DNA from: Tardiphaga alba
GTDB lineage: Bacteria > Pseudomonadota > Alphaproteobacteria > Rhizobiales > Xanthobacteraceae
Reading direction: 5' to 3'
Length of the DNA stretch: 64,000 bases
Assembly (NCBI RefSeq): GCF_018279705.1
Contig: NZ_CP036498.1
Coordinates: 1,629,001-1,693,000, forward strand
Below, one piece after another: positions 1 to 10,200 of this stretch; the stretch's first letter is position 1; each line of letters starts with the position of its first letter. The position numbers and the translations under genes are program-made. The notes beneath the pieces are model-generated. The model had not been told where the DNA came from, ran no database searches, and worked only from the letters and a program-made list of their open reading frames with translations.

Positions 1-693
1 GCCGGGCTGAAGCCGAATGCCAAATGGCTGATGCTGGAAGGCGCGGACTCCTCCGGCATGAACCGCTCGCTCCCGATCGAGAAGGCGCTGAACGACGTCA
101 TACTTGCCTTCGCCATGAATGGCGAGGCGCTGCGGCCGGAGCAGGGCTATCCGTTGCGTGCGGTCATTCCCGGCTGGGAAGGCAATCTGTGGGTCAAATG
201 GCTGCGCCGCGTCGAGGCCGGCGACCAGCCATGGCAGACGCGTGAAGAGACGTCGAAATATACGGATCTCCTCGCCAACGGTACGTCGCGCAAACATACA
301 TTCGTGATGGATGCGAAATCCGTCGTTACCAATCCGTCGCCGCAGGCGCCGCTGAAGCACAAGGGGCGCAACGTGCTCAGCGGTCTTGCCTGGTCCGGCC
401 GCGGAACGGTCAAGCGCGTCGATGTCTCGCTCGACGGCGGTCGCAACTGGCAGACCGCGCGCATCGACGGCCCCGTCTTCGATAAATCCGTGGTGCGCTT
501 CTATGTCGATTTCGAGTGGAACGGCCAGGAGCTGATGATCCAGTCCCGCGCCATCGATTCCACCGGTTATGTGCAGCCGTCGAAAGACGAGTTGCGCAAG
601 GTACGTGGTGTCAATTCGATCTACCACAATAATGGCATTCAGACCTGGCTGGTGCGTTCAGGCGGGGAGACTGAAAATGTCGAAATCGGCTAG
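1..693 (+). CDS. soxC: Sulfite/sulfane dehydrogenase molybdopterin subunit SoxC, C-terminal part
   Basis: The reading frame is open from the first base of the window and ends at TAG 691-693, so the N-terminus with the molybdopterin-binding domain lies to the left. The 231 visible residues match the end of the SoxC/sulfite oxidase family: a stretch with PGWEGNLWVKWL, then the Ig-like dimerisation domain (RGTVKRVDVSLDGGRNW, VDFEWNGQ). SoxC with the cytochrome SoxD forms the periplasmic Sox(CD)2 complex, which takes electrons from the sulfane sulfur bound to SoxY during thiosulfate oxidation. The stop codon lies inside the next gene (17 bp overlap), so soxC and soxD are translationally coupled. 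The family call is firm. A role in thiosulfate oxidation depends on soxXYZAB lying to the left, which I cannot see. Confidence 0.9.
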   Translation, partial: AGLKPNAKWLMLEGADSSGMNRSLPIEKALNDVILAFAMNGEALRPEQGYPLRAVIPGWEGNLWVKWLRRVEAGDQPWQTREETSKYTDLLANGTSRKHTFVMDAKSVVTNPSPQAPLKHKGRNVLSGLAWSGRGTVKRVDVSLDGGRNWQTARIDGPVFDKSVVRFYVDFEWNGQELMIQSRAIDSTGYVQPSKDELRKVRGVNSIYHNNGIQTWLVRSGGETENVEIG

Positions 694-1378
694 TGCTGTA
701 GCGCTCGTGCTGACGGCCATCCTGCTCGGCAGCATCGCCGGTGAAGGATCGGCACAGCAGGTTGCGAACCGCGAGGTGACTAAGCCCGCTGCGAAACTCG
801 GGCTCGGGCGTCCTGCGACGGCCGATGAGATCGCCGCCTGGGACACGGATGTGCGGGCCGATGGCCGTGGCCTTCCAGAGGGCAAGGGGACGGTGAAGCA
901 GGGCGACGAACTGTTTCAGGAGCGATGCGCATCCTGTCATGGCGAATTCGGACAAGGCGTTGGCCGCTGGCCGGTTCTCGCGGGTGGCGCGGGCACGCTG
1001 AAGGCGGACCGGCCGGACAAGACCGTGGGCTCGTTCTGGCCGGATGCATCGACCGTGTTCGACTATATCAAGCGTGCCATGCCCTATGGCAACGCGCAGT
1101 CGCTTACCAATGATGAAGTCTACGCATTGACGGCCTACCTGCTCAGCATGAACGATGTCGTCAAGGACGAGAATTTCGAGCTGAGCCACAAGAATTTCAC
1201 CTCGATCAAGATGCCGAACGCGTCGGCCTTCTTCGAGGATGACCGCGAGACGTCCGAAAAGCAGTTCTGGAACAAGAACCCCTGCATGAAGGATTGCCGG
1301 CCCGCGCCGAAAGTCACCGGGCGTGCGATGTCGATCGACGTCACACCCGATGGCAAGTCGGGCCCCAAGGTCGAGTGA
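677..1378 (+). CDS. soxD: SoxD cytochrome c subunit of sulfane dehydrogenase
   Basis: Predicted product is 233 residues. I chose ATG 677 because GGGGAGA (663-669) lies just upstream and a signal peptide follows at once (hydrophobic 7-20, cleavage near GSAQQ). One c-type haem site is visible, CASCH at residues 84-88, in a cytochrome-c domain. A later Cys pair (CMKDC) lacks the His, so it is not a haem site. SoxD passes electrons from SoxC to a soluble cytochrome c in the periplasm. Paracoccus SoxD is described as a larger dihaem protein, whereas this one is short with one CXXCH. It overlaps soxC by 17 bp. Confidence 0.85.
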   Translation: MSKSASAVALVLTAILLGSIAGEGSAQQVANREVTKPAAKLGLGRPATADEIAAWDTDVRADGRGLPEGKGTVKQGDELFQERCASCHGEFGQGVGRWPVLAGGAGTLKADRPDKTVGSFWPDASTVFDYIKRAMPYGNAQSLTNDEVYALTAYLLSMNDVVKDENFELSHKNFTSIKMPNASAFFEDDRETSEKQFWNKNPCMKDCRPAPKVTGRAMSIDVTPDGKSGPKVE

Positions 1379-1447
1379 GTAGCGCCGCGATCATCTGCGC
1401 TGTGCCGTGCAGGAAATGATAATCATCACAACAGAGGTTTGACCAGA

Positions 1448-1837
1448 ATGACATTTCGTTCTTCGCTGCTCGCTGTCTCGCTGATCTTATTCGCCACCGA
1501 CGCCATGGCGCAGGATGTCGCTGCTGGCGAAAAATCCTTCAACAAATGCCGTGCCTGCCATCAGGTCGGCGAGACCGCGAAGAACACTGTCGGGCCAATC
1601 CTCAACGGATTGTTCGGCCGCAAATCGGGCACCGTGGCGGGCTACAATTATTCGGAAGCAAACAAGAGTTCCGGCCTCACCTGGGATGACGCTGTGTTCA
1701 CCGACTATATCAAGGACCCGAAGGGCAAGATGCCAGGTACCAAGATGAGCTTTGCCGGCATCAAGAACGAGCAGGAGATCAAGGATCTCACCGCGTTTCT
1801 TAAGCAGTTTGGTGCGGACGGCAAGAAGGGCGGCTGA
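1448..1837 (+). CDS. Class I cytochrome c (c2/c550-like), periplasmic
   Basis: Predicted product is 129 residues: a signal peptide ending at DAMAQ, then one compact class I cytochrome c domain. The haem site CRACH is near residue 33, and a Met-containing segment (KMPGTKM) supplies the likely axial ligand. ATG 1448 is preferred over TTG 1439 because AGAGGT (1432-1437) is well spaced only for the ATG. It follows soxD by 69 bp on the same strand and is a natural electron acceptor for SoxCD or shuttle to a terminal oxidase; that role is inferred from position. The stop codon lies in the loop of a terminator-like hairpin. Confidence 0.85.
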   Translation: MTFRSSLLAVSLILFATDAMAQDVAAGEKSFNKCRACHQVGETAKNTVGPILNGLFGRKSGTVAGYNYSEANKSSGLTWDDAVFTDYIKDPKGKMPGTKMSFAGIKNEQEIKDLTAFLKQFGADGKKGG

Positions 1838-1850
1838 GCCGCCTTTGTTT
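1829..1850 (+). terminator. Intrinsic terminator at end of sox segment
   Basis: A GGCGGC/GCCGCC stem closes a loop that is the TGA stop codon of the cytochrome gene, followed by TTTGTTT. It separates the sox transcript from the convergent chemoreceptor gene. Confidence 0.6.
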
Positions 1851-3816
1851 ATGCGGCCCTGATGCTCGCCAGAAAGCGATCGACCTCGCCGCGCAGTGTT
1901 TCGGACTGCGCTGCGAGCTTCGTCGCCGAGCCCAGGACGTCATGCGCGGCGATGCCGGTTGTTGAAATCCCCGACGTCACGCTGGAAATATTGCGCGAGA
2001 CATCGTCGGTACGCGCGGCGGCCTGATTGACGTTGCGGGCGATCTCCTGTGTCGCAGCGCCCTGTTCCTCGATGGCGGCGGCGATGATCGATGAGATCTT
2101 GTCGACTTCGTCGATGGTGACGCAGACTGCCTGGATCTCATCCACCGCAGCTTTGGTTTCGTCCTGAATCGAGGCGATCTGGGCACGGATATCCTCGGTC
2201 GCCTTGGCGGTCTGGGTCGCCAGTGATTTGACCTCGCCGGCCACCACGGCAAATCCCTTGCCGGCTTCACCGGCGCGCGCCGACTCGATCGTTGCATTGA
2301 GCGCGAGAAGGTTGGTCTGGCTTGCGATGTGATTGATCAGGGCGATGACTTCGCCGATCTTTTCGGCTGCGGCTGCAAGGCTTTGCATGCGCGCATTGGA
2401 GCGTCGTCCGCTATCGGCGGCCTTGCCGACGGCAGCCGATGACTGTGCCAGCTGCCGATTGATCTCCGCAATCGACGAGGACAGCTCCTCGGACGCTGCT
2501 GCCACGGTCTGCACATTGTCCGTCGCCGACACCGAGGCGTCTGACACTTCATTGGATTGCACGCGGCATTGCTCGACGACGGCCGACATGGATTGTGCTG
2601 TGTGCTGCATCTCTGTTGCGGCCGATGACACGTGATCGACGACCTTGCGGACATTGCTTTCGAAATTGTCGGCAAGCGCCGTAAAGATCGCGCGTTTCTC
2701 CTGCTCGACGCGCGCATTGTTCGCGTCCTGCTCGGTCTGGAAATGGCTGACCCGGATAGCGTTCTGCTTGAAGATCTCCACCGCCTGCGCCATCTGGCCG
2801 ACCTCATCCGTGCCGCGACGCTGTGGCAGAGCAATCGACAGGTTGCCGTCGGCGAGTTCGCGCATGGCATGGGTGATCGCAAGGATCGGACGCGAGATGC
2901 TGCGCGCGATCAGCAGACCGCCGGTTGCGGCGAGAATCAGGCAGATCGCGGCCATGCAGGCAGCAAGCAAGCGCGCCTGCGCGATCGAGGCCATATATTC
3001 GCTGTTGTCCATGACGATCTCGACGGCGCCAATGGATTGGCCGGAGAAATCCTTGACCGGTCCCAGCAGAGCGACCACCGGCGTCTTGTTCAGCTCGCCC
3101 GGACGGATCACGAAGCTGCCGGCCGTGGCGCTGCGATAGGCCGCGGTATCGAAGAAGCTGGTCTTGTTCAGCGTGCCGCCGAAGGTTTTGAAGCCATCCT
3201 TGTCGGCGAGATAGAACGCCACATCCACGCCACGGTCGCGCTTGAACTCATCGAAGAAGCCCTGTCCGAATGTAAGCCCGAATTCGACAGTGCCGAGATG
3301 CTTGCCTTTGTCCGCCACGGGCACGACGCCGCGAATGCCGAGGCCGGCCACGCCGCCCTCAAGGCCCACCACCGGTTTCATGCTCGAATTGGCCACGACC
3401 ACCGTCTTGCGGAAGCCCGTGAGGTCGTCGCCGAACTTGGCCGGCTGATGTACCCGGAACTGCGATAGTCCGGCCGGTGTATGGAATTGAAACTGGTCGA
3501 CGCCGTAGTCGGATTTGAGTCGGGCGAAGCCCGGCCCGAACAGTTGCTGCAATGCCTCACGATCATTGCGTGCCACCGCCTGCTGCGCCGCAGGAATCGT
3601 CGCCACCACCGCGCTCATTGCTGCCGCCCGGCGTGCTTCCTGAAGCAGGCGTGATTGCAGGGCATCGTAATTGCTCTGCAGTTCGCTGCGATCGGCGCGG
3701 TCGACGATGCCGCCGATGATCCACATGGCTCCCAGGAGCAAAGCGAGTGCTGTCGCTGCGGCGGATACCACAAGTGCTGCGGTGATACGGGCCTTCAGGC
3801 TCAGATTGGCAAGCAT
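1849..3816 (-). CDS. Methyl-accepting chemotaxis protein with periplasmic double-Cache-like sensor
   Basis: Predicted product is 655 residues with classic receptor layout. TM1 is at about 13-35, a roughly 240-residue periplasmic sensor at 36-280 (double-Cache-type by length and by the [11 protein letters not shown] and [11 protein letters not shown] segments), TM2 at about 283-304, HAMP at about 305-355, and the cytoplasmic signalling domain at about 400-640. The conserved hairpin tip [20 protein letters not shown] is present, which binds CheA/CheW. The ligand cannot be read from sequence. The protein lies in the inner membrane and feeds a chemotaxis pathway. No che genes are nearby, so it is an orphan receptor. 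It is convergent with the cytochrome gene and starts divergently from the autotransporter region. Confidence 0.93.
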   Translation of the reverse strand: MLANLSLKARITAALVVSAAATALALLLGAMWIIGGIVDRADRSELQSNYDALQSRLLQEARRAAAMSAVVATIPAAQQAVARNDREALQQLFGPGFARLKSDYGVDQFQFHTPAGLSQFRVHQPAKFGDDLTGFRKTVVVANSSMKPVVGLEGGVAGLGIRGVVPVADKGKHLGTVEFGLTFGQGFFDEFKRDRGVDVAFYLADKDGFKTFGGTLNKTSFFDTAAYRSATAGSFVIRPGELNKTPVVALLGPVKDFSGQSIGAVEIVMDNSEYMASIAQARLLAACMAAICLILAATGGLLIARSISRPILAITHAMRELADGNLSIALPQRRGTDEVGQMAQAVEIFKQNAIRVSHFQTEQDANNARVEQEKRAIFTALADNFESNVRKVVDHVSSAATEMQHTAQSMSAVVEQCRVQSNEVSDASVSATDNVQTVAAASEELSSSIAEINRQLAQSSAAVGKAADSGRRSNARMQSLAAAAEKIGEVIALINHIASQTNLLALNATIESARAGEAGKGFAVVAGEVKSLATQTAKATEDIRAQIASIQDETKAAVDEIQAVCVTIDEVDKISSIIAAAIEEQGAATQEIARNVNQAAARTDDVSRNISSVTSGISTTGIAAHDVLGSATKLAAQSETLRGEVDRFLASIRAA

Positions 3817-4238
3817 GCGATGCTCCCGTCCGCGGCTATGACAGCTCTATCGGACTTTGGTGTTTCCTCCTGAAAACCATAGGTTGAGAATATTAATATA
3901 CCGTCGAGAGCCGGCTAGGTTGCTATTCGGCAGCACCTGGTGATGGACGGCTTTCGTTGCTCGGCCTGCGCCGAAGGCCCGATGCCTCTCGCGATCCGTT
4001 CGGCTTTAAACGTGCAAAACCAAACGCGAGGTCCCCGCTTTCTCGGCTGGCCGGTCAATCGAGACCGCGCCTGAGATACTTAAGTCTCACAGCCCAAAGG
4101 GAATTTCAGAAAAATTTCAGAAAAACCCGCCGCCATTTCAGGACACTTATCGCGACGCCATGACATGACGATTCGTGGGGTGTCACCGGTCTGTAAGCCA
4201 TAGGCGCAGGCTGTGCGTGTCGGGAGAGGAACAGGGCA
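3817..4238. other. Intergenic region between chemoreceptor and giant autotransporter
   Basis: This 422 bp stretch has no convincing gene; the 68-codon frame at 3957-4163 shows no family or ribosome site. It is AT-richer than its surroundings around 3885-3905 and 4075-4130 and must hold the divergent promoters of both flanking genes. A short inverted repeat (TGAGA/TCTCA, 4072-4089) and an 11-bp tandem repeat (4102-4123) are the only clear structures. Confidence 0.6.
4102..4123 (+). promoter_or_regulatory. Tandem 11-bp direct repeat, candidate operator
   Basis: AATTTCAGAAA occurs twice head to tail at 4102-4112 and 4113-4123, spaced by one helical turn, about 115 bp before the autotransporter start. 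Helically phased direct repeats are typical of response-regulator sites. No regulator is identified. Confidence 0.4.
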
Positions 4239-7200
4239 TTGCGAAATCTCGGGGAGGGATTTGGGCTGGTCCGTTGGTTGCGGGCTGCGGCCATTGGCTG
4301 CGCCGGTCTGGTCGCCTCTGTCGCTCCGGCGGCTGCCGTTTGCGATAGCGTCGTCAACTGCTCGGGGAATATCGCGGGCGGCGTCAGCTATGACGGCAAT
4401 TCGGTCACGACCCTCAACGTCAACTCCCTGACCGCGAATGTCACCCCGTCCGGCGGCGTTGCGGGATTGAACCTGTCCGCCCGCGCCGACGATGGCAGCA
4501 ATGGCCGCGATGGCGGTGTTGGAATCGGGACGGAGCCCGGTGACGACGGTAACGGTGGTAACGGTCTCACCCTGACTTATTCGCAGCTAGGCGCCAGTGC
4601 GTCCTCGGGGAGTTCCGGCGCGATCGTGACGACCAACGCTTCAGGCATTGTTGTCAGCTCACGAGGCGGCAATGGTGGCAGTGGCGGTGACGCCTATGTA
4701 GCCGGCAACGGACGTGGCGGCGGCAATGGTGGTGCCGGCGGTGCAGTCACGGTCTCGGCGACGGGTGCCATCTCGACCACTGGCAATGGCGCGGCAGGGA
4801 TCGTCGCCGCCAGCGTTGGTGGTGACGGTGGCAATGGTGGCGATTCCGCAGGGCTTGGCGGCAGTGGTGGTAATGGCGGCGAAGGCGGTCATGCCAGCGC
4901 GGTGGCGGTCACGCTCAATGGTTCGGTCCGCACCAATGGGTCGGATGCCAACGGCATCAGCGCGGTCAGCCGTGGCGGCGCCGGCGGCTCTGCGGGTGAT
5001 TGCGCCGGCATCTATTGCGGATCGAGCAGCGGCGGCGGCGCGGCTTACGGTTCCAGCGTCAATGTGACGACCTTGTCGGGGTCATCCATCGAGACCTTCG
5101 GCGCCTATTCCAACGGCATCTACGCCGCCAGCATCGGTGGCTTTGCAGGAAGCGGCGGCAGCTCCTACGGCGTCGTCGCATTCGGCAGCAGCGGCGCCAG
5201 CGCAGGCAATGGCGGCACCGTCACGATCAACAATGCAGGTTCGATCACGACGCATGCGGCAAACTCCTACGGCATCTTTGCACAGAGCATCGGCGGCGGT
5301 GGCGGTGGCGGCGGCAGTGCCGGTGGCCTCGTGTCGCTCGGCGGCAGCGGCTCCAGCGGTGGCAATGGCGGTGACGTCTCGGTCACCAATAGCGGTGCCA
5401 TCACCACCAGCGGTGCGAAGTCGATCGCGATCTTTGCGCAGAGCGTCGGCGGTAGCGGCGGCGACGGCGGCAATTCCGGCGGGCTGGTGTCGCTGGGTGG
5501 TAACGGATCGTCGACCACTCCCGGCGGCAATGTCACCGTATCCAACACCGGCACGCTGAGCACACAAGGCGCGGACTCCCAGGGCATCTTTGCGCAAAGC
5601 ATCGGTGGCGGCGGCGGCAATGGCGGAACGGCTGGTGGTACGTTCTCGTTCGGCGGCAGTGCAGGCGGCGGCGGTGTCGGCGGCAATGTCACTGTCAGCA
5701 ATGGCGGCTCCATCACCACGCAGGGCGTCAACTCGGTCGGCATTCAGGCGCAGAGCGTCGGCGGCGGCGGCGGCAATGGCGGCAATTCCGTCGCCTTCTC
5801 CACAAGTGTGCTGACTCTGGCGATGGGCGGCAGCGGCGGTGCGGGCGGCGCTGGCGGCACGGTCACGGTTCAAGGGACCAGCGGAAATCCGGCCTATAAT
5901 ATCAATACGTCCGGCAACAGCGCCTCGGGCATCCTCGCGCAGAGCGTCGGCGGCGGTGGTGGCAATGGCGGCTTCGCCGTCAGCGCAGCCGGCGGCAGCG
6001 ACCTCTCGGCGTCAGTCGCCTTGGGCGGCAGCGGTGGTAGTGGTGGCGCGGGCGCGTCGGTCACGGTGACGACGGCGGCCTCCATCTCCACGAGCGGCAG
6101 CCAGTCGAACGGCATTTCCGCGCAAAGCATCGGCGGCGGCGGCGGCAATGGCGGCTTTGCGGTCGCGGCCGGCGTGGGAGGCGTCAGCGTCTCTGTCGGG
6201 CTTGGCGGCAGGGGCGGCAGCGGCGGCCGCTCGAGCGGCGTGACCGTCAGCAATTCCGGCGCGATCACGACGGTCGGGAGGAGCTCCAACGGCATCATCG
6301 CGCAGAGCATCGGTGGTGGCGGTGGCGACGGCGGCTTCGCGGTTGCGGCCAGCGGTGGCGCGATCGCCGCCGCGATCGGCCTCGGTGGCAGCGGCGGCGG
6401 CGGTGGCGTCGCCGACTTCGTGTCCGTGACCAGCAATGGAGCGATCACGACATTTGGCTCTGATGCGCGCGGCATCGTTGCACAGAGCATTGGCGGCGGT
6501 GGCGGCAATGGCGGATTTTCTGTCACCGGCGCCTTCAGCTTTGCGCCGCCTGTGATCCCCGGCGCGGCATCGGTCGGCATCAGTCTGGGTGGCAGCGGTG
6601 GCGCAGGCCAGACAGGTGCCGCCGTGACGGTGGCCAGCACGGGCAACATCCGGACCACGGGTCAAAATGCACAGGCCATCGTTGCGCAAAGCATCGGCGG
6701 CGGCGGCGGCAATGGCGGCTTCAGCGTATCCGGCGCGTTCTCCGCGGGAAGCGGTTTGACCGGCGCCGCTGCCGTGAGCGTGGGTGGTAGCGGCGCGGGC
6801 GGCGGCAATGCCGGGGATGTCAGCGTGTCGAGCCATGGCGACATATGGACCAGCGGCAGTGGATCCACGGCGATCCTGGCCCAAAGCATCGGCGGTGGCG
6901 GTGGCAATGGCGGCTTCAGCCTGTCGGCAGCGGGCGCGCAGACCGGTGCCGCCAGCGTCAGCGTCGGCGGGTCGGGCGGCCTCGGTGGCATCGCAGGAAC
7001 AGTCACCGTCACCAATACCGGCACGGTGTTCACCGATGGTGCCCGTGCGCGGGCGATCCAGGCACAAAGCATCGGTGGCGGCGGTGGCGATGGCGGCTTC
7101 AGCGTCACCGGCACGTTCACGACGGGGCCAGGTGCCGGCAGTGTGAGCGTCGGTGGCAGTGGCGGCGGTGGCCAGGATGCGGGCAGCGTCGTGGTCAACA

Positions 7201-10200
7201 GCAATGTCGGAGCGACATTGGGCACGACGCTGACCATGCGAACCGCAGGTGACGATGCGTCGGCGATCTATGCCCAGAGCGTCGGCGGCGGCGGCGGCAG
7301 TGGTGGTTTCAGCGGCGCGATATCCGCCGGCACGGCCGGAACATTCGCTAATGTCGGCGTCAGTGTCGGTGGCTCCGCAGGGACGGCCGGACAGGGCGGC
7401 ACCGTGAATGTCACCAGTGTCGACAACATCTTCACCAGCGGCAAGGGATCGAATGCGATCCTGGCGCAAAGCGTCGGCGGCGGTGGCGGTGACGGCGGCC
7501 AGAGCATGGCGCTGGCATTCAATACTGCCGGCATCTCCGGAGCGCTGAGCGCGTCGGTTGGTGGCAAGGGCGGCGGTGGTGGCAATGGCAACACTGTCAC
7601 GGTCAACAGCACCGGTTCGTTGGCGACGGTCGGCGACACGTCGGCGGCGGTGTTCGCGCAAAGCGTCGGCGGCGGCGGTGGCACCGGCGGTTTCGGCGCT
7701 GCGGCGTCGATCGCCGCAGGAACCGCTTGCGACTGCAACAGCAATCTCAGCCTTGCTTTGGGGATCGGTGGCACCGGTGGTGCCGGCGGCGACGGCGGCA
7801 TCGTAGGTGTCACGCGCAACGGCGACATCTCGACGTCGGGTGCTGGCTCGTTCGGCATTCTCGCGCAGAGCATTGGCGGCGGCGGCGGCAGCGGTGGTTT
7901 CGCTTTCGCGGGTGGCTTCGCGCAGCGCAATTCGTTCAATGTGAATTTCGCGCTCGGCGGCTCGGGCGGTGTCGGCGGCATCGGCGAAGCCGTGACGGTC
8001 AACAACACCGGCCGTATCGGCACAACCGGTGCCGACTCCACCGCTATCCTCGCACAAAGCATCGGCGGCGGTGGCGGCAATGGTGGCCTTTCCGTTGCCA
8101 CCGCGCTCGGCACCGGCGGCACTGCCACCAGCGTCAATATGGGCGTGTCGATCGGCGGCTCGGGCGGCTCAGGCAGCAGCGGTGGCGCAGTCAACGTCAC
8201 CAATAACGGGGTGCTCAGCACGCGCGGCGATGGTGCCTATGGCATTCAGGCGCAAAGCATCGGCGGCGGCGGCGGCAATGGCGGTGGATCGATCAGCGCC
8301 ATCGTCGGTGCTTCTGCGGGGAGCGCCGGCAATACGATCAATGCATCGGTCGCGGTCGGTGGCAATGCCGGCTCGGGCAATGTCGGCGGCAATGTCACGA
8401 TTGATCAGACCGGTGGAATAGAAACCATCGGCGATGGCGCGCACGGCATTCTCGCCCAGAGTATTGGCGGCGGCGGTGGCGTCGGTGGCCGCGCCAATTC
8501 GCTCGCTTTCGCGCTCGGTGGAACATGCGGACTCCCTGTCGTGTGCGACCCACCGGGCGGTGGCACGAATATCAACATCGCGATTTCGGTCGGTGGCAAC
8601 GGCGGCACGGGCAATGATGCCGGCACCGTCAACGTCAATAATCACAGCGCGATCACCATCACCGGCGACAACTCCGTCGGCATTCTCGCCCAGAGCATCG
8701 GTGGCGGCGGCGGCGAAGCCGGCAACGGTTCGGTCGGCCTCGGTGGCGGTTTGACCCCGCTCCCGGTCGATCCCAGCACAGTTCTCATCCCCTTCAGCAA
8801 TGCGACGCCGCTCAGTCCGAAAATTGCGATTGGTGGCACCGGTGCGAATTCGGGTGCGGGCAACACGGTGACCGTGACCAGTTCCGGCGCGATCACCACG
8901 AGCGGCGCCAATTCCGATGCCATCATGGCGCAAAGCGTCGGTGGCGGTGGCGGTAGCGGCGGCAATGCAGCCCCGGGCATCACTGGCCTGCTCGGCATCG
9001 GCGGCGCCGGCGGCTCCAGCGGCAACGGCAGCACGGTCACCGTCACGGTGTCGAGCGGTGGCAACATCGTCACCTCCGGGCGCAACTCGCGCGGTGTCTA
9101 TGCGTCCAGCATCGGCGGCGGCGGCGGTAGCGGCGGTGGTGACCTGCTCGGCATCATCACGGTCGGCGGCGATGGCGGCGGCAGCGGCGACGGCGGCACC
9201 GTGACCGTGACGACCAATGCATCCATCACGACCAGCGGCGTGAATTCTCACGCCATTGTCGCGGAAAGCATTGGCGGCGGCGGCGGCTCGGCACGCGCGA
9301 CGTCAGGCGTGCTCGGGATCGGTGGCACGGGCGGCAATTCCGGTGCCGGTGGCGCCGTAACCGTGTCCAACACCGGTGCGATCGTCACGACCGGAGCGAA
9401 CGCGAACGGCATCATGGCCATGAGCGTCGGCGGTGGTGGCGGTAGCGGCGCGGCAGCCAATGGCTTGATGGCGTTCGGCGGCTCCGGCGGTTCGAGCGGC
9501 GATGGTGGCGCCATCTCGATCACGAATTCATCGACGGCCTCGATCACCACCTCGGGCGACATGGCCTACGGCATCTACGCACAGAGCGTCGGCGGCGGTG
9601 GCGGTGGTGGCGGCAATGTCGTGTCGGGCGGCGTCGGGCTCTCGATGTCCGTCGGCGGCAATGGTGCATCGTCCGGCAATGGCGGCGCCATCACCATCGA
9701 CAACTACGGTGCGATCCGCACCAATGGCGCGATCGCCCTCGGCATCTTCGCGCAAAGCATCGGCGGCGGCGGCGGCAATGGCGGTACGTCCGGCAGCTAC
9801 GGTCTCGGCGCACCCGTCGGAATCGGCGTCGGCGGTGGCGGTGGTTCGAGCGGGGACGGCGGCAATATCACGATCACCAACCGCCAGAGCGGAACGATCA
9901 CGACCACGGGCGCAGGCTCGACGGCGATCTTCGCGCAGAGCGTTGGTGGCGGCGGCGGCAATGGCGGCGCTGCACTGACAGTGTCGGGCACCGCAGGCGG
10001 CGGCACCGTGGCGGTCGGCGGCACCGGCGGCAACGGCGGTAATGGCGGCGTCATCACGGTCACCAACAACGGCGCGATCACGACGACGGGCATCAACTCG
10101 GTTGCCATCTTCGCGCAGAGCGTCGGCGGCGGCGGCGGTTCGGGAGGATCGGCGATCGCGGCGACCATCGGCGCTGTCGTGCCGATCGGCGGCGGCAACG

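Noticed and set aside
3957..4163. 68-codon frame upstream of the autotransporter as a gene
   Set aside because: No ribosome site, no family and rich in Arg/Ser/Pro as in non-coding frames.
6012..8057. 681-codon antisense reading frame inside the autotransporter, plus other long antisense frames there
   Set aside because: The GGC/GCC-biased repeats exclude stops on the other strand; the translation is low-complexity Ala/Asp/Arg with no family, and it follows the repeat period.
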